A DNA stretch of 23,741 nucleotides from positions 1 through 23,741 of the forward strand of contig PSRN01000184.1 in NCBI GenBank assembly GCA_003176075.1. Direction: 5' to 3'. Below the pieces are notes generated by a model. It was not told where the DNA came from. It did not search any database and saw only the letters and a program-made list of their open reading frames with translations. The stretch comes from Bdellovibrio sp. GTDB lineage: Bacteria > Bdellovibrionota > Bdellovibrionia > Bdellovibrionales > Bdellovibrionaceae. Each line of letters begins with the position of its first letter. Positions within the stretch are counted from its first letter, which is position 1. The translations under genes were made by a program, and so were the position numbers. Positions 1-7,572 of this stretch are shown here, in pieces.

Positions 1-968
1 GGATGCCCAAGGCCAAAATTGAGGGATTTATGGTGGAGGACATGGTTCAGCGCTCGCAGGCTTTTGAACTGATTCTTGGCATGAATGAAGATCCTCAATT
101 TGGCCCGATCATATTATTCGGTGAAGGCGGAACCGCGGTGGAGGTCATTGCCGATTCAACCCTTGAACTGCCGCCGCTGGACTTGAAGCTCGCCCATCAA
201 ATGATCGCGCGCACCCGCGTTTATCGCCGGCTCAGGGGCTTTCGCGATCAGCCGCCGGTTAATTTGGACGCCGTGGCGCTGACACTGCTCAAGGTCTCGC
301 AGCTGGTGGTGGATTTTGCCGAAATCGCCGAGATCGATATCAATCCGTTGTTGGCTGATCGCAATGGGGTGATCGCTCTGGATGCGCGCCTCCGCTTGAA
401 GCCCGCCAGGGGGCCGGCTCACCAGCGGTTGGCGATCAAACCCTATCCGAAGGAGCTGGAAAGCGAAGTGGAGCTCACCGACGGCCGTCGTTACTGGGTC
501 AGACCCGTACGGGCCGAGGATGAGCCGGCGCTGGTGCAGGCTTTCGGCGATCTGTCGCCCGATGAGATTCGCCAGCGCTTCAAAGTCTCCTCGGATGTCA
601 TGAGCCGGCAGATGACGGCGCGTTTTACGCAGATTAATTACGATCGTGAGATGGCCCTTGTCGTCACTGAATATCTGACCCCTGGAAAGGGTGAAATTTT
701 GGGTCTTGCGAGCCTGGCCGCCAACCCCGACGGCGATAAAGCGGAATTCGCCGTGATTGTGCGCGAGGATTTTTATCGCCTGGGAATCGGGCGCATCTTG
801 ACGGAAAAACTTCTGGCTTACGCCAAGGGCCGAGGCATCAAGGAACTTGCCGGTGAGGTCTTAAAAGACAATACGTCAATGCTGAACTTGTGCTCCGACT
901 TGGGTTTTGAATTGTTGGAAAGTCCGAAAGTGCAAGGGGTCGTGAAGACGAGGATTTTATTTAAATAA
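1..968 (+). CDS. Protein lysine acetyltransferase, acyl-CoA synthetase/GNAT fusion type (3' part)
   Basis: This is the C-terminal part of a longer gene that enters from the left edge; the ATG at position 3 is probably internal. The first ~135 visible residues are the end of an ATP-grasp, ADP-forming acyl-CoA synthetase module, with GPIILFGEGGTAVEV (34-48) and EIDINPLL (110-117). After a linker, residues ~160-315 form a GNAT acetyltransferase domain, with YWVRPVRAEDE (164-174) and the acetyl-CoA loop RLGIGR (259-264). Fusions of this order are the Pat/PatZ family, which acetylate lysines on proteins such as acetyl-CoA synthetase; the synthetase half is usually a sensor rather than an enzyme. 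The stop overlaps the next start (TAATG), so the downstream tryptophanase is translationally coupled. The family call is secure from domain order; the substrate is inference. Confidence 0.85.
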   Translation, partial: MPKAKIEGFMVEDMVQRSQAFELILGMNEDPQFGPIILFGEGGTAVEVIADSTLELPPLDLKLAHQMIARTRVYRRLRGFRDQPPVNLDAVALTLLKVSQLVVDFAEIAEIDINPLLADRNGVIALDARLRLKPARGPAHQRLAIKPYPKELESEVELTDGRRYWVRPVRAEDEPALVQAFGDLSPDEIRQRFKVSSDVMSRQMTARFTQINYDREMALVVTEYLTPGKGEILGLASLAANPDGDKAEFAVIVREDFYRLGIGRILTEKLLAYAKGRGIKELAGEVLKDNTSMLNLCSDLGFELLESPKVQGVVKTRILFK

Positions 969-2380
969 TGGAATATGAATATAAGACGATTATTGAACCC
1001 TTTCGCATAAAGGTCGTTGAACCCTTACCGAAGCTCACGCGGAACGAGCGCGTGGCCGCGCTGGAAAAGGCCCATTTCAATCTGTTCTCCTTACCGGCCC
1101 GGGCGGTGACCTTTGACCTTTTAACCGACAGTGGAACCAGCGCCATGTCAGCTCACCAATGGGCTGGGATCATGGAGGGCGATGAATCCTATGCCGGGTC
1201 CATCAGTTTCGAGCATTTCGAGCAAACCATCCAAGATCTGACGGGAATGGAATTTGTTATTCCGACGCATCAAGGGCGATCGGCCGAGTATCTCCTGATG
1301 CGCAGTCAGGTGAAGCGAAAGCAGGTCGTGGTGGGAAACACGCATTTCGATACGACCCGCGCCAATATTGAGAATGCCGGAGCCGAAGCACTGGACTTTC
1401 CAAGCCCCGCGAACCTGGACTCTTCATCGCTGGATCCCTTCAAAGGCAACATGGATCTGGACAAGCTGGGTCGCTACTTGGAAGCGAATTCCGCTAACAC
1501 CCGTGGCGGCTTCGCCGCCCACGCCAAGGTGGCGATGGCCATCGTGACGATCACCAACAATTCGGTGGGAGGGCAACCGGTCTCGCTCGATAATATTCGG
1601 GCGACCCGTGAACTGCTGAACTCCTACGGTATTCCGCTCTTTATTGACTGCGCCCGTTTCGCCGAGAATGCCTATCTTGTGAAAAGCCGCGATCCACGCT
1701 GCAAAGATTGGTCGGTCAAGAAGATCGCCCAGGAATTTTTCTCCTGTGCCGACGGGGCATTGATGAGCGCCAAGAAGGATGCCTTCGGCAATATTGGCGG
1801 CTTTTTGGCGACTCGGAGGGGTGAACTCGCGCAACAGATTCGCAATTTGATGGTCATCACCGAGGGATTTCCCACTTACGGAGGCTTGGCTGGGCGTGAT
1901 TTGGAGGCGCTGTCTATTGGGCTTCGGGAAGTTCTCGACGAGAGCTACCTGGCGTACCGGATTCGCTCAGTGGAGTATTTCGGCGAAGGAATCGAAAAGG
2001 CAGGTTTTAAAACGGTGAAGCCCTTTGGCGGTCACGCGGTTTACATCGACGCCGGGTTGAGTTTGCCGAAGATCCCACCCTCGCAATTTCCGGGATGGTC
2101 TTTAAGCGTCGCTCTTTTTCGCGAGATCGGCATCCGCAGTGTGGAGGTGGGGAGTGTGATGCTGGGGAAAAAAGACGCCAAAACGGGTCGCGAAATTCCG
2201 GCCCCCAAAGAGCTTGTGCGCCTGGCCGTCCCTCGGCGGGTGTACACCCAGAGCCATGTCGATTACATGGTCGAGGGTTTGGCGCAATTGGCGACAACAC
2301 TCGGCGATTTGCGCGGCTATCGCTTTATTGAAGAGGCACCGGTCTTGCGCCACTTCACTTCGAAATTCGCCCCGCTGTGA
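968..2380 (+). CDS. tnaA: Tryptophanase / tyrosine phenol-lyase family PLP enzyme (probably tryptophanase)
   Basis: A full-length (470 aa) beta-eliminating PLP lyase, which would convert tryptophan to indole, pyruvate and ammonia in the cytoplasm. Family motifs run the whole length: PFRIKVVEP (11-19), LLTDSGTSAMS (51-61), IPTHQGR (98-104), GGQPVSL (201-207), DCARFAENAY (227-236), SAKKDAFGNIGG (267-278; K270 should bind PLP), EGFPTYGGL and VLRHFTSKF near the C-terminus. From memory of the family, His before FT in that last motif is tryptophanase-like, whereas tyrosine phenol-lyases carry Phe; I treat the substrate call as likely, not proven. No tnaC-like leader can exist because the start overlaps the preceding stop. 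Residues 179-186 (RGGFAAHA) are an insertion relative to E. coli TnaA and coincide exactly with a family A palindrome. Confidence 0.93.
   Translation: MEYEYKTIIEPFRIKVVEPLPKLTRNERVAALEKAHFNLFSLPARAVTFDLLTDSGTSAMSAHQWAGIMEGDESYAGSISFEHFEQTIQDLTGMEFVIPTHQGRSAEYLLMRSQVKRKQVVVGNTHFDTTRANIENAGAEALDFPSPANLDSSSLDPFKGNMDLDKLGRYLEANSANTRGGFAAHAKVAMAIVTITNNSVGGQPVSLDNIRATRELLNSYGIPLFIDCARFAENAYLVKSRDPRCKDWSVKKIAQEFFSCADGALMSAKKDAFGNIGGFLATRRGELAQQIRNLMVITEGFPTYGGLAGRDLEALSIGLREVLDESYLAYRIRSVEYFGEGIEKAGFKTVKPFGGHAVYIDAGLSLPKIPPSQFPGWSLSVALFREIGIRSVEVGSVMLGKKDAKTGREIPAPKELVRLAVPRRVYTQSHVDYMVEGLAQLATTLGDLRGYRFIEEAPVLRHFTSKFAPL
1502..1523 (+). repeat. Family A palindromic element, in frame inside tryptophanase
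   Basis: GTGGCGGC, loop TTC, GCCGCCCAC, flanked by C and G. It is translated as RGGFAAHA at residues 179-186 of the tryptophanase, at a place where E. coli TnaA runs directly from the KGN(F/M)DL segment into the VTIT/ATIT strand. This is the best-defined coding copy of the family. Confidence 0.85.
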
Positions 2381-2432
2381 AGGTTCCAGGTACTTTTGGC
2401 GGGTCATGCCGAGTCATTTTAAACTTCCAATT

Positions 2433-2654
2433 CCTAGCCCGCATTTCTCACAGCGTTTCGTCGCGAGCCGGCCGAGTCGTCGGCTCTGCCCTTTGGCGAA
2501 CCTTCGGTTCGACGGGCGCTCGGAGGCGGTTGCGACTGAGGCATACCCCCTGTGGTATGTCGCAAGGAGCGACTGCCGAGAACGCCCGAAGCGAAGCGTC
2601 CAGCCGTGCGAATCGGCCGGCGCAGCAGAAACGCTGAGAGAAATGCGGGCTAGG
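2433..2654. repeat. Large 222-bp imperfect inverted repeat (cruciform/structured element)
   Basis: The outer arms are 27 bp, at 2433-2459 and 2628-2654, and match at all but one position as reverse complements. Both arms continue inward with interrupted pairing (CGGCCGA/TCGGCCG; GGGCG..CTCGG..TTGCGAC against its complement) to a central hairpin at 2530-2565 (TTGCGA...TCGCAA, with GCATACC/GGTATG inside). A small local hairpin, GAACC-TTC-GGTTC, lies at about 2500-2512. No credible gene overlaps it. It fills most of the 400-bp gap between the tryptophanase and the ferritin-like gene, and the rest of that gap holds only a promoter-like stretch and a family A palindrome. It could be a non-autonomous mobile element, a structured RNA or a bidirectional terminator; the sequence alone does not decide. 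Confidence 0.8.
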
Positions 2655-2719
2655 GGTGCAAATTGCCCCGACCCAATAATTTCAGCAAAAAATGTGGCCA
2701 ATATCGACGATCGGAATGA

Positions 2720-2725
2720 TATAAT
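2720..2725 (+). promoter_or_regulatory. Possible -10 box for the ferritin-like gene
   Basis: A perfect TATAAT lies 57 bases before the TTG start, after the large inverted repeat. No good -35 hexamer is seen at the usual distance (GCCAAT lies 17 bp upstream), so the call rests on the -10 box alone. Confidence 0.35.
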
Positions 2726-2739
2726 CCGCAAAATATGCC

Positions 2740-2761
2740 CGTGGCGCCTTCGCCGCCCACG
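2740..2761 (+). repeat. Family A palindromic element upstream of ferritin-like gene
   Basis: GTGGCGCC, TTC, GCCGCCCAC: one base in the left arm differs from the copy in tryptophanase, and that change breaks one stem pair. It ends 9 bases before the Shine-Dalgarno sequence of the ferritin-like gene, so it lies in the 5' untranslated region and could fold near the ribosome binding site. Confidence 0.75.
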
Positions 2762-2770
2762 CATTTGCCC

Positions 2771-2776
2771 CGGAGG
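2771..2776 (+). promoter_or_regulatory. Strong Shine-Dalgarno deciding a TTG start
   Basis: CGGAGG lies 5 bases before TTG at 2782 and fixes the start of the ferritin-like gene in the absence of an in-frame ATG near the N-terminus. Confidence 0.7.
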
Positions 2777-2781
2777 TTTTT

Positions 2782-3216
2782 TTGAAAAACAAGAAGGAAG
2801 TTGTCGATTGTCTTAATACTATTCTTGAGTGCGAGTTGGCGGGTGTTGTTCGGTATATGCATTACTCGCTCATGGTCTTCGGGCACAATCGGATCCCCAT
2901 CGTAAAATGGTTACGTCAGCAAGCTGATGAGTCCCTCAATCACGCCGGAACGGCGGGAGAGCACATAACAACGCTCGGCGAACACCCCAGTCTTAAGATT
3001 GGAAGGCTGACTGAAACTCACAAGCATTCAATCAGTGATATTCTCTTGGAAAGCCTGGAACACGAAAGGGAGCAGCTCAAGAATCTCCATAGACTCCTTG
3101 AGCTGGTCGAAAGTGAATCGGTGTATCTTGAAGAATACGCGCGAGCAATGATTTGTGAGGAAGAGGCCCACGTTGCTGAAGTTGAAAAGATGATGCGGAC
3201 TCAACCGAAGAGCTGA
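2782..3216 (+). CDS. Bacterioferritin-like diiron protein
   Basis: A 144-residue four-helix ferritin-like protein, close in length to bacterioferritin subunits (about 155-160 aa). Visible candidate iron ligands are E18 in ECELAGVVRYMHYS, E50 and H54 in ADESLNHA, Glu in LEHEREQ (93-97), and E127/H130 in EEEAH. Members of this superfamily oxidise and store iron or detoxify peroxide in the cytoplasm. The first helix-pair motif reads E-x3-H rather than the usual E-x2-H because position 51 is Ser, so the centre may be altered or the ligand set shifted. The start is TTG at 2782, chosen because CGGAGG sits 5 bases upstream; no ATG fits. It appears to be a single-gene transcription unit. Family membership is likely; whether it is a true heme-binding bacterioferritin is unknown. 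Confidence 0.82.
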   Translation: MKNKKEVVDCLNTILECELAGVVRYMHYSLMVFGHNRIPIVKWLRQQADESLNHAGTAGEHITTLGEHPSLKIGRLTETHKHSISDILLESLEHEREQLKNLHRLLELVESESVYLEEYARAMICEEEAHVAEVEKMMRTQPKS

Positions 3217-3232
3217 CGTTCTGTGAAAGTTC

Positions 3233-4507
3233 TCAGGAAGCTTCGCGAGCCTGCTTTTCCGATTCGGGAACGAGGCGATGAATGAAGGCCATCATGACCA
3301 AAGTGATAACCGACGCGCCGTTGACGACGTAACCCAACATTTCAAAATTATGCAAACTGCCGTCGGGGTTTTCGGACACAATAAAGCCGGCGAGCAGGGA
3401 CGCGAGCCCGCCCGAAAGTTGCTGGATCGACGAACTCACCGACATGAAGGATCCGCGATTTTCACGGCTGGGAATCGCTGAGACAAGGGCGGACGACGAA
3501 ATCATGCGCGCCGAAACACCGGTGAACAAAAGGACATTGATCGCCATCACCGTGTAAAGAGGCGTGACTCCCCTGGTGGTATAAATAAAAACCATCGTCA
3601 TGGTGAGAATCGAGCCGAACAAAAACACGTGGTACTTGCCGACGGCGTCACTGATCCGGCCGAGAAATGGGCCCATGAACATCGAACTCAAACCAGTGAT
3701 CAGATATATGGATGGGAGATCATTGATATCAATCTTCATATTGTTCACGCTGAAGGCGCTCCCAAAGGGCATCAACATAAAGCCCCCGGTGGCCAGAAGA
3801 GCCGTGGTGGCGAAGGCTTTCAAGTAATTCTGATTCGTCATCGTCACCATCAGATGGTGGAGCGGTTTCTTGTCGATGCGAAATTTTAAATGGGCATCGA
3901 TGGGTTTGACGAAGGAGAAAACCACAACGCCCGCCAGAGCCCCGACGCCGACAATCATCCAAAAAGGCGCATGCCAGTTCAGTCGGTTGGTAAGCCAGAG
4001 TCCGAAAGGTATTCCAAGGATCTGACTGGCCGAAAAAGAAGTCTGAATGATTCCCAGAACCCGACCCCGATGCTCAAATTCAAAAAGATCGGTGGTGATG
4101 GCGAAGACAATGGAACCGATGACTCCGCCAAAGATGCCAGTGACCATCCTGGCCACCAGAAGAAATTCGAAAGTGGAAGCCAGTGCGCAAAGCATCGTCC
4201 CCGCTATAAAACCGACGTAGAAAAAAAGAAGAAGCTTTTTTCGGTCAAAGCGGTCGGCAAAACCAGCAGCGAGAAAACCAGAAATTCCGGCGCTGAGAGC
4301 GTAAATCGAAACGACGCTGCCGAATTGCGTGGGTGTTATCTTCAGCGCCGGCATCAGAGTCGCTCCCAGCGGTGACAAAACCATAAAATCCAAAATGACC
4401 GTGAACTGCATAAACGCCAAAATCGCCACAACGATCTTTTGATAAGGCGTAATTTTGCCCGAGGCGGCTTCGCCGCCCACGTTTTGAACGGATTTCGACA
4501 TGTTCAT
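3233..4507 (-). CDS. MFS transporter (DHA1/AraJ-like efflux permease)
   Basis: A polytopic membrane protein of about 424 residues with some twelve hydrophobic segments, starting with IVVAILAFMQFTVILDFMVL. The MFS motif A appears as GFADRFDRKKLLL after the second segment. A hydrophilic loop (FRIDKKPLHHLMVTMTNQNYLK) separates the two six-helix halves. It most resembles drug or sugar efflux permeases of the DHA1 group; the substrate is not evident. The frame stays open upstream to a GTG at 4645, but the extra residues look non-membrane and low-complexity, so I prefer the ATG at 4507 (or 4501). No clear ribosome binding site supports either. Immediately after this start, VGGEAAS is encoded by a family A palindrome. 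It faces the cytochrome gene divergently and converges on the ferritin-like gene. Confidence 0.85.
   Translation of the reverse strand: MNMSKSVQNVGGEAASGKITPYQKIVVAILAFMQFTVILDFMVLSPLGATLMPALKITPTQFGSVVSIYALSAGISGFLAAGFADRFDRKKLLLFFYVGFIAGTMLCALASTFEFLLVARMVTGIFGGVIGSIVFAITTDLFEFEHRGRVLGIIQTSFSASQILGIPFGLWLTNRLNWHAPFWMIVGVGALAGVVVFSFVKPIDAHLKFRIDKKPLHHLMVTMTNQNYLKAFATTALLATGGFMLMPFGSAFSVNNMKIDINDLPSIYLITGLSSMFMGPFLGRISDAVGKYHVFLFGSILTMTMVFIYTTRGVTPLYTVMAINVLLFTGVSARMISSSALVSAIPSRENRGSFMSVSSSIQQLSGGLASLLAGFIVSENPDGSLHNFEMLGYVVNGASVITLVMMAFIHRLVPESEKQAREAS
4460..4481 (-). repeat. Family A palindromic element at the N-terminus of the MFS gene
   Basis: The plus strand reads GAGGCGGC, TTC, GCCGCCCAC, so the first base pair of the stem is changed. 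In the minus-strand gene it is read as VGGEAAS just ahead of the first membrane segment, a position likely to tolerate extra residues. Confidence 0.7.
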
Positions 4508-4709
4508 GATTTTGACCAAGAAAGGCGACACTGACAAAGCCAAAGGGGAAGCTGGACTGAAATCTCGACCTACGATGCGGCCGCCTGCTGGTACCTGTGG
4601 GGCGTCGTCGCGTCTCGGCCTGCCGGTGAACCATTGTGCATTCACATGATTTTCGGCATGTTATGGGTTGAAAAAGGTGTGGAGCGCGGGAACCATTCGA
4701 GGAGCAACA

Positions 4710-5237
4710 ATGAAAGAAAATTCGCTCGGCCTACCTATTATGTTGCCAATGTTAACGCTCATTTTGAGCTCCGCCTGCACCCAGCAGACGGAAAGTTCAA
4801 ACATCCAAGCGCTGAAGGAACAGATTTCCGTGCTTCAGAAAAAAATGGAGGATCTCAAGCCCGGACTGGGAGAGATCATGAGCACGATTCATTTGCACCA
4901 CGCCAAACTTTACTTTTCCGGTCAAAATGAAAACTGGGAACTCGCGAGCTACCAGGTGGATGAAATCAAAGAAGGCCTTGATCAGGCGACTGAGCTGCAC
5001 GACGACTTCAAAGATTTAAAAGGTTCCTTGAAGGAATTAAGGCATCTGACGGACCAAAGCATCGCGGAGATCAACGCGGCCATCAAAGATCGAAACAAGG
5101 TTCGTTTCATGAGTGGCTTTAGGAAACTCACTGTTTCTTGCAATCAATGCCACCAGGCCGCAAGCCGCGGCTTCATCGTCATTCTGCAACCCACAGCCGC
5201 GATGTTTACCAATCAAAAATTCACGAAGGAAAAATAA
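4710..5237 (+). CDS. Cytochrome c'-like monoheme protein, exported
   Basis: A 175-residue exported protein with one c-type heme site, CNQCH (C144, C147, H148), close to the C-terminus and followed by ASRGFIVI. The body is predicted helical and charged, including a stretch at 31-60 (NIQALKEQISVLQKKMEDLK) with coiled-coil character. Helices preceding a C-terminal CxxCH is the layout of cytochrome c'-type four-helix proteins. The N-terminus has a hydrophobic signal segment ending LSSAC at C23, which may be a lipidation site, although Ser rather than Leu sits three residues before the Cys. The ATG at 4710 is chosen over an upstream in-frame ATG at 4668 because GAGGAG lies 5 bases before it. Likely role: periplasmic electron transfer or gas/small-ligand binding; the partner is unknown. 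Confidence 0.75.
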   Translation: MKENSLGLPIMLPMLTLILSSACTQQTESSNIQALKEQISVLQKKMEDLKPGLGEIMSTIHLHHAKLYFSGQNENWELASYQVDEIKEGLDQATELHDDFKDLKGSLKELRHLTDQSIAEINAAIKDRNKVRFMSGFRKLTVSCNQCHQAASRGFIVILQPTAAMFTNQKFTKEK

Positions 5238-5248
5238 CATCCGTCTTC

Positions 5249-5735
5249 TTAAGTGGAACACTGATGGTCAGGAATCGGAACTTTAAAACCAAAAATACTC
5301 TGTCCGGAGGAATTGGACTCCGCGAAGGCGTATCCCCCATGGGCCTCAACGAGCTGTTTGACGATAAAGAGTCCCAGCCATCATTACGGCGCCCACGACG
5401 TTTTGAACGTCATGGGCAAGGGCTGTTGAGAACTCGTCACGCATTCTTCGCAGAATGAAATCCACCCGCGCCACTTCCACAGAAAATGAATCGGAAAGGA
5501 AAATAGTCAGGCCGATGGCCGTGGTGGCTCGAGCAATGATCAGCACGGGTGGGAAAGAAATGCCGTGTTCTGGAAACCCAATGAACTCCTTTGGCTCAAT
5601 GACCGCCAGGCCGGCGACCACGCCGTAAATGAAGAGGGCGACGGCGGCGCCTTGAACTCCTCTGATATGGCTCGATTGGTTTTGGGCTTTGAGTTTCCTG
5701 TCCAGCCGCCACGAGTACCTGTTAGAGGACTTCAC
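5249..5735 (-). pseudogene. Sensor histidine kinase remnant with internal deletion and frameshift
   Basis: The intact 5' part (5346-5735) encodes an N-terminal region with two hydrophobic segments (AAVALFIYGVVAGLAVI; FPPVLIIARATTAIGLTIFL) and the beginning of a HisKA dimerisation helix, RDEFSTALAHDVQNVVG, containing the phospho-acceptor-like His. Just after VGAVMMAG the reading shifts to another frame, which continues as LFIVKQLVEAHGGYAFAESN and ends FKVPIPDHQCST at a TAA at 5249-5251. That is the G2-box and final strands of a HATPase_c domain. Everything between (the N, G1 and most of the ATP lid, about 100 residues in a normal kinase) is missing. GTG at 5735 overlaps the amine oxidase stop (GTGA), so the two were cotranscribed. 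A functional kinase is very unlikely. Confidence 0.82.
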
Positions 5736-7360
5736 TGAGCAACTGGCGCCGGTGCCGGCGCCCGCCCTTGTACTTCAGCCACCAGGCTTCGGGCCGCGTC
5801 CAGACCCGAAACGCAGGCGCCGTTCATAAAACCCGCCGATTTTCGGGCTGTGTGTTCACCAGCAAAAAGAAGTTTTCCACCCAGCTCGGGTTTCCCGGCG
5901 ATCTTGCCGAAGCGGGTGGATTGCCCTGGACGAAAAGCCATGTAAGACCCTCGGCTCAATGGCGAACTGATCCAGTCCATGGCGGCGCTATTTCCGTCGT
6001 AGATTTTTCGCACTCCCGGAAAGACTCGATCCAACCCTGCTAGAACGTCAGAAATTTTTCGCTGGCGAAGGGACAAGGCATCGGACCCCCCGGAGTAACT
6101 GCAAAGGATTCCGCTCTTTCCAGATTGCAAGCGACTGCAATCCCACCCTGTTTGGATCGGAAGGTCCGTGAAAAAATATCCTGTTGATGCGGGCGCGCGG
6201 TGCTTTCCTTGATGCATCTCGCGATGCCAATAGCGATCGGAGAAACCCAATATGATTTTGCTGTTATTCCCGTTCGACATTTCCTGAATCATCTGCGATT
6301 TCAATGGATGGAGATTCAGTTTGTTCACACCTTCAATATTCCGCAGAACTGAAAATGGCAACGTGAGGATCACCCGGTCAGCATGCACAGTCTGAGTCCC
6401 GCTCGGACTGTCGAAGTCCAATTGAAGGTCGGAATCCTTTTCGTTGATTCGGATCATCGGACGGTTAAGCAAAATACGGGAGCCTTGACTTTCAATGGCC
6501 TTCGCTAGAACTCTCATCAATTGAATATTGCCACCAATAATGCGAAAGGTCTCATCACTTTCACCGTAAGGCGAAAACACAGACGGGTCCTTCAATTCGA
6601 ACATCCAAAGAAAATTCAGCGCGCTCAACTCTTCGGCGTCGAGCCCATATTCAGAGGCATAGGCGACCTGAAAAAAACGTAGAACCCATGGGTCCATAGG
6701 CAGTGATTTTAAGTATTGCGCCAGTGTTTGTTGATCCCACCAGGAGGCCGGTTTCGCCTTGTCCACTTCGAACCGTGGCACGATTTTTTTTGCTGCCTCC
6801 ACCAATTCGTGATTCGTGCGATATCGTCCATCAAAATAATAGAGGTTGGGCGTACGGCCCTGATCCTCGCTGGCAAAGGCACCGACCGGCACATGGAGCT
6901 CTTTGCAAAGACCCCTCAATTCGGTGTGATCGGTGTCAATCAGCTCGCCACCCAGGTCACAAGTCATGCCGTCTGAGTTAAAATTCTCAAGCGTGTACAT
7001 GCGCCCGCCGAGGCGATTGGAAGCTTCAAAAATTCGACATGAAATTCCTGATTTGCCAAGTTCGTAAGCGGCTGTCAACCCGGCGATGCCAGCACCAATA
7101 ATTACAACATCGCCATTGCTTTTTGAGTTCGCTCGGCCCGATGGTTGAACGGTTTTATGGGAGCAGGCAGATAGCAAGGAGCCCGCGGGGAGCAATAGTC
7201 CAACTGCCGCGGCATGCTTCAGCAGCGATCGGCGTTGCAGCTCCAAATCCCAAGTCGGTGCCTTCGGCACCTCCGCAGAATCAAGAGGTGATGGATTGAG
7301 TTCTTGTTCGGCGAGACGCCAGGCCCGGCGAAGCTCTCTCATGATAGGATTTCGGCTCAT
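5732..7360 (-). CDS. Tat-exported flavin-containing amine oxidase
   Basis: A flavin monoamine oxidase family protein. A Tat signal precedes the core: LQRRSLLKHAAAVGLLLPAG, then LLSACS, a lipobox, so the mature enzyme is probably a periplasmic lipoprotein folded with FAD before export. The FAD dinucleotide fold is VVIIGAGIAGLTAAYELG, followed by FEASNRLGGRM; the C-terminal FAD-binding signature is LLFAGEHTA...GFMNGACVSGLDAA. The family oxidises primary or secondary amines or amino acids to imines with H2O2; the substrate is unknown. The frame is open to a TTG at 7474. Internal ATGs at 7360 and 7342 give a more typical leader, and no start has a strong ribosome binding site, so 7360 is a compromise. 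The leader's n-region contains SAEVPKAPTW, encoded by a family B palindrome. The stop overlaps the kinase remnant. Confidence 0.85.
   Translation of the reverse strand: MSRNPIMRELRRAWRLAEQELNPSPLDSAEVPKAPTWDLELQRRSLLKHAAAVGLLLPAGSLLSACSHKTVQPSGRANSKSNGDVVIIGAGIAGLTAAYELGKSGISCRIFEASNRLGGRMYTLENFNSDGMTCDLGGELIDTDHTELRGLCKELHVPVGAFASEDQGRTPNLYYFDGRYRTNHELVEAAKKIVPRFEVDKAKPASWWDQQTLAQYLKSLPMDPWVLRFFQVAYASEYGLDAEELSALNFLWMFELKDPSVFSPYGESDETFRIIGGNIQLMRVLAKAIESQGSRILLNRPMIRINEKDSDLQLDFDSPSGTQTVHADRVILTLPFSVLRNIEGVNKLNLHPLKSQMIQEMSNGNNSKIILGFSDRYWHREMHQGKHRAPASTGYFFTDLPIQTGWDCSRLQSGKSGILCSYSGGSDALSLRQRKISDVLAGLDRVFPGVRKIYDGNSAAMDWISSPLSRGSYMAFRPGQSTRFGKIAGKPELGGKLLFAGEHTARKSAGFMNGACVSGLDAARSLVAEVQGRAPAPAPVAQ
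7250..7279 (-). repeat. Family B palindromic element in the Tat leader of the amine oxidase
   Basis: The core on the plus strand is GGTGCC-TTC-GGCACC with an asymmetric flank, 30 bp in all, identical over its full length to the copy at 11821-11850. The gene reads it as SAEVPKAPTW, five residues before the twin arginines. Confidence 0.88.
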
Positions 7361-7572
7361 CAAGAAATTCTTTATCACTCGCCAATGAAGCTGTCCATGG
7401 TTCATCAGAGTCGGTGGCTTCAGGACCTTGGTTTTAGACGATTCGTCCCCTGACGGCACTGCTACCATTTTCAATTGGTGTGACTGTCCCGAAGTCCAGA
7501 AATAGAAACCTTTTCTTCCGTCCTGTTTCCTGGGCGATCAAATATTATTCAATTCGTGATTAAATTGACCTT

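Noticed and set aside
2214..2816. 200-residue open frame across the end of tryptophanase and the large inverted repeat
   Set aside because: It is out of frame with tryptophanase, has Cys/Arg/Pro-rich text, and runs through the palindromic element and the ferritin promoter.
4508..4645. N-terminal extension of the MFS protein to a GTG at 4645
   Set aside because: There is no ribosome binding site, the residues are Arg/Pro-rich, and they precede a normal MFS start region.
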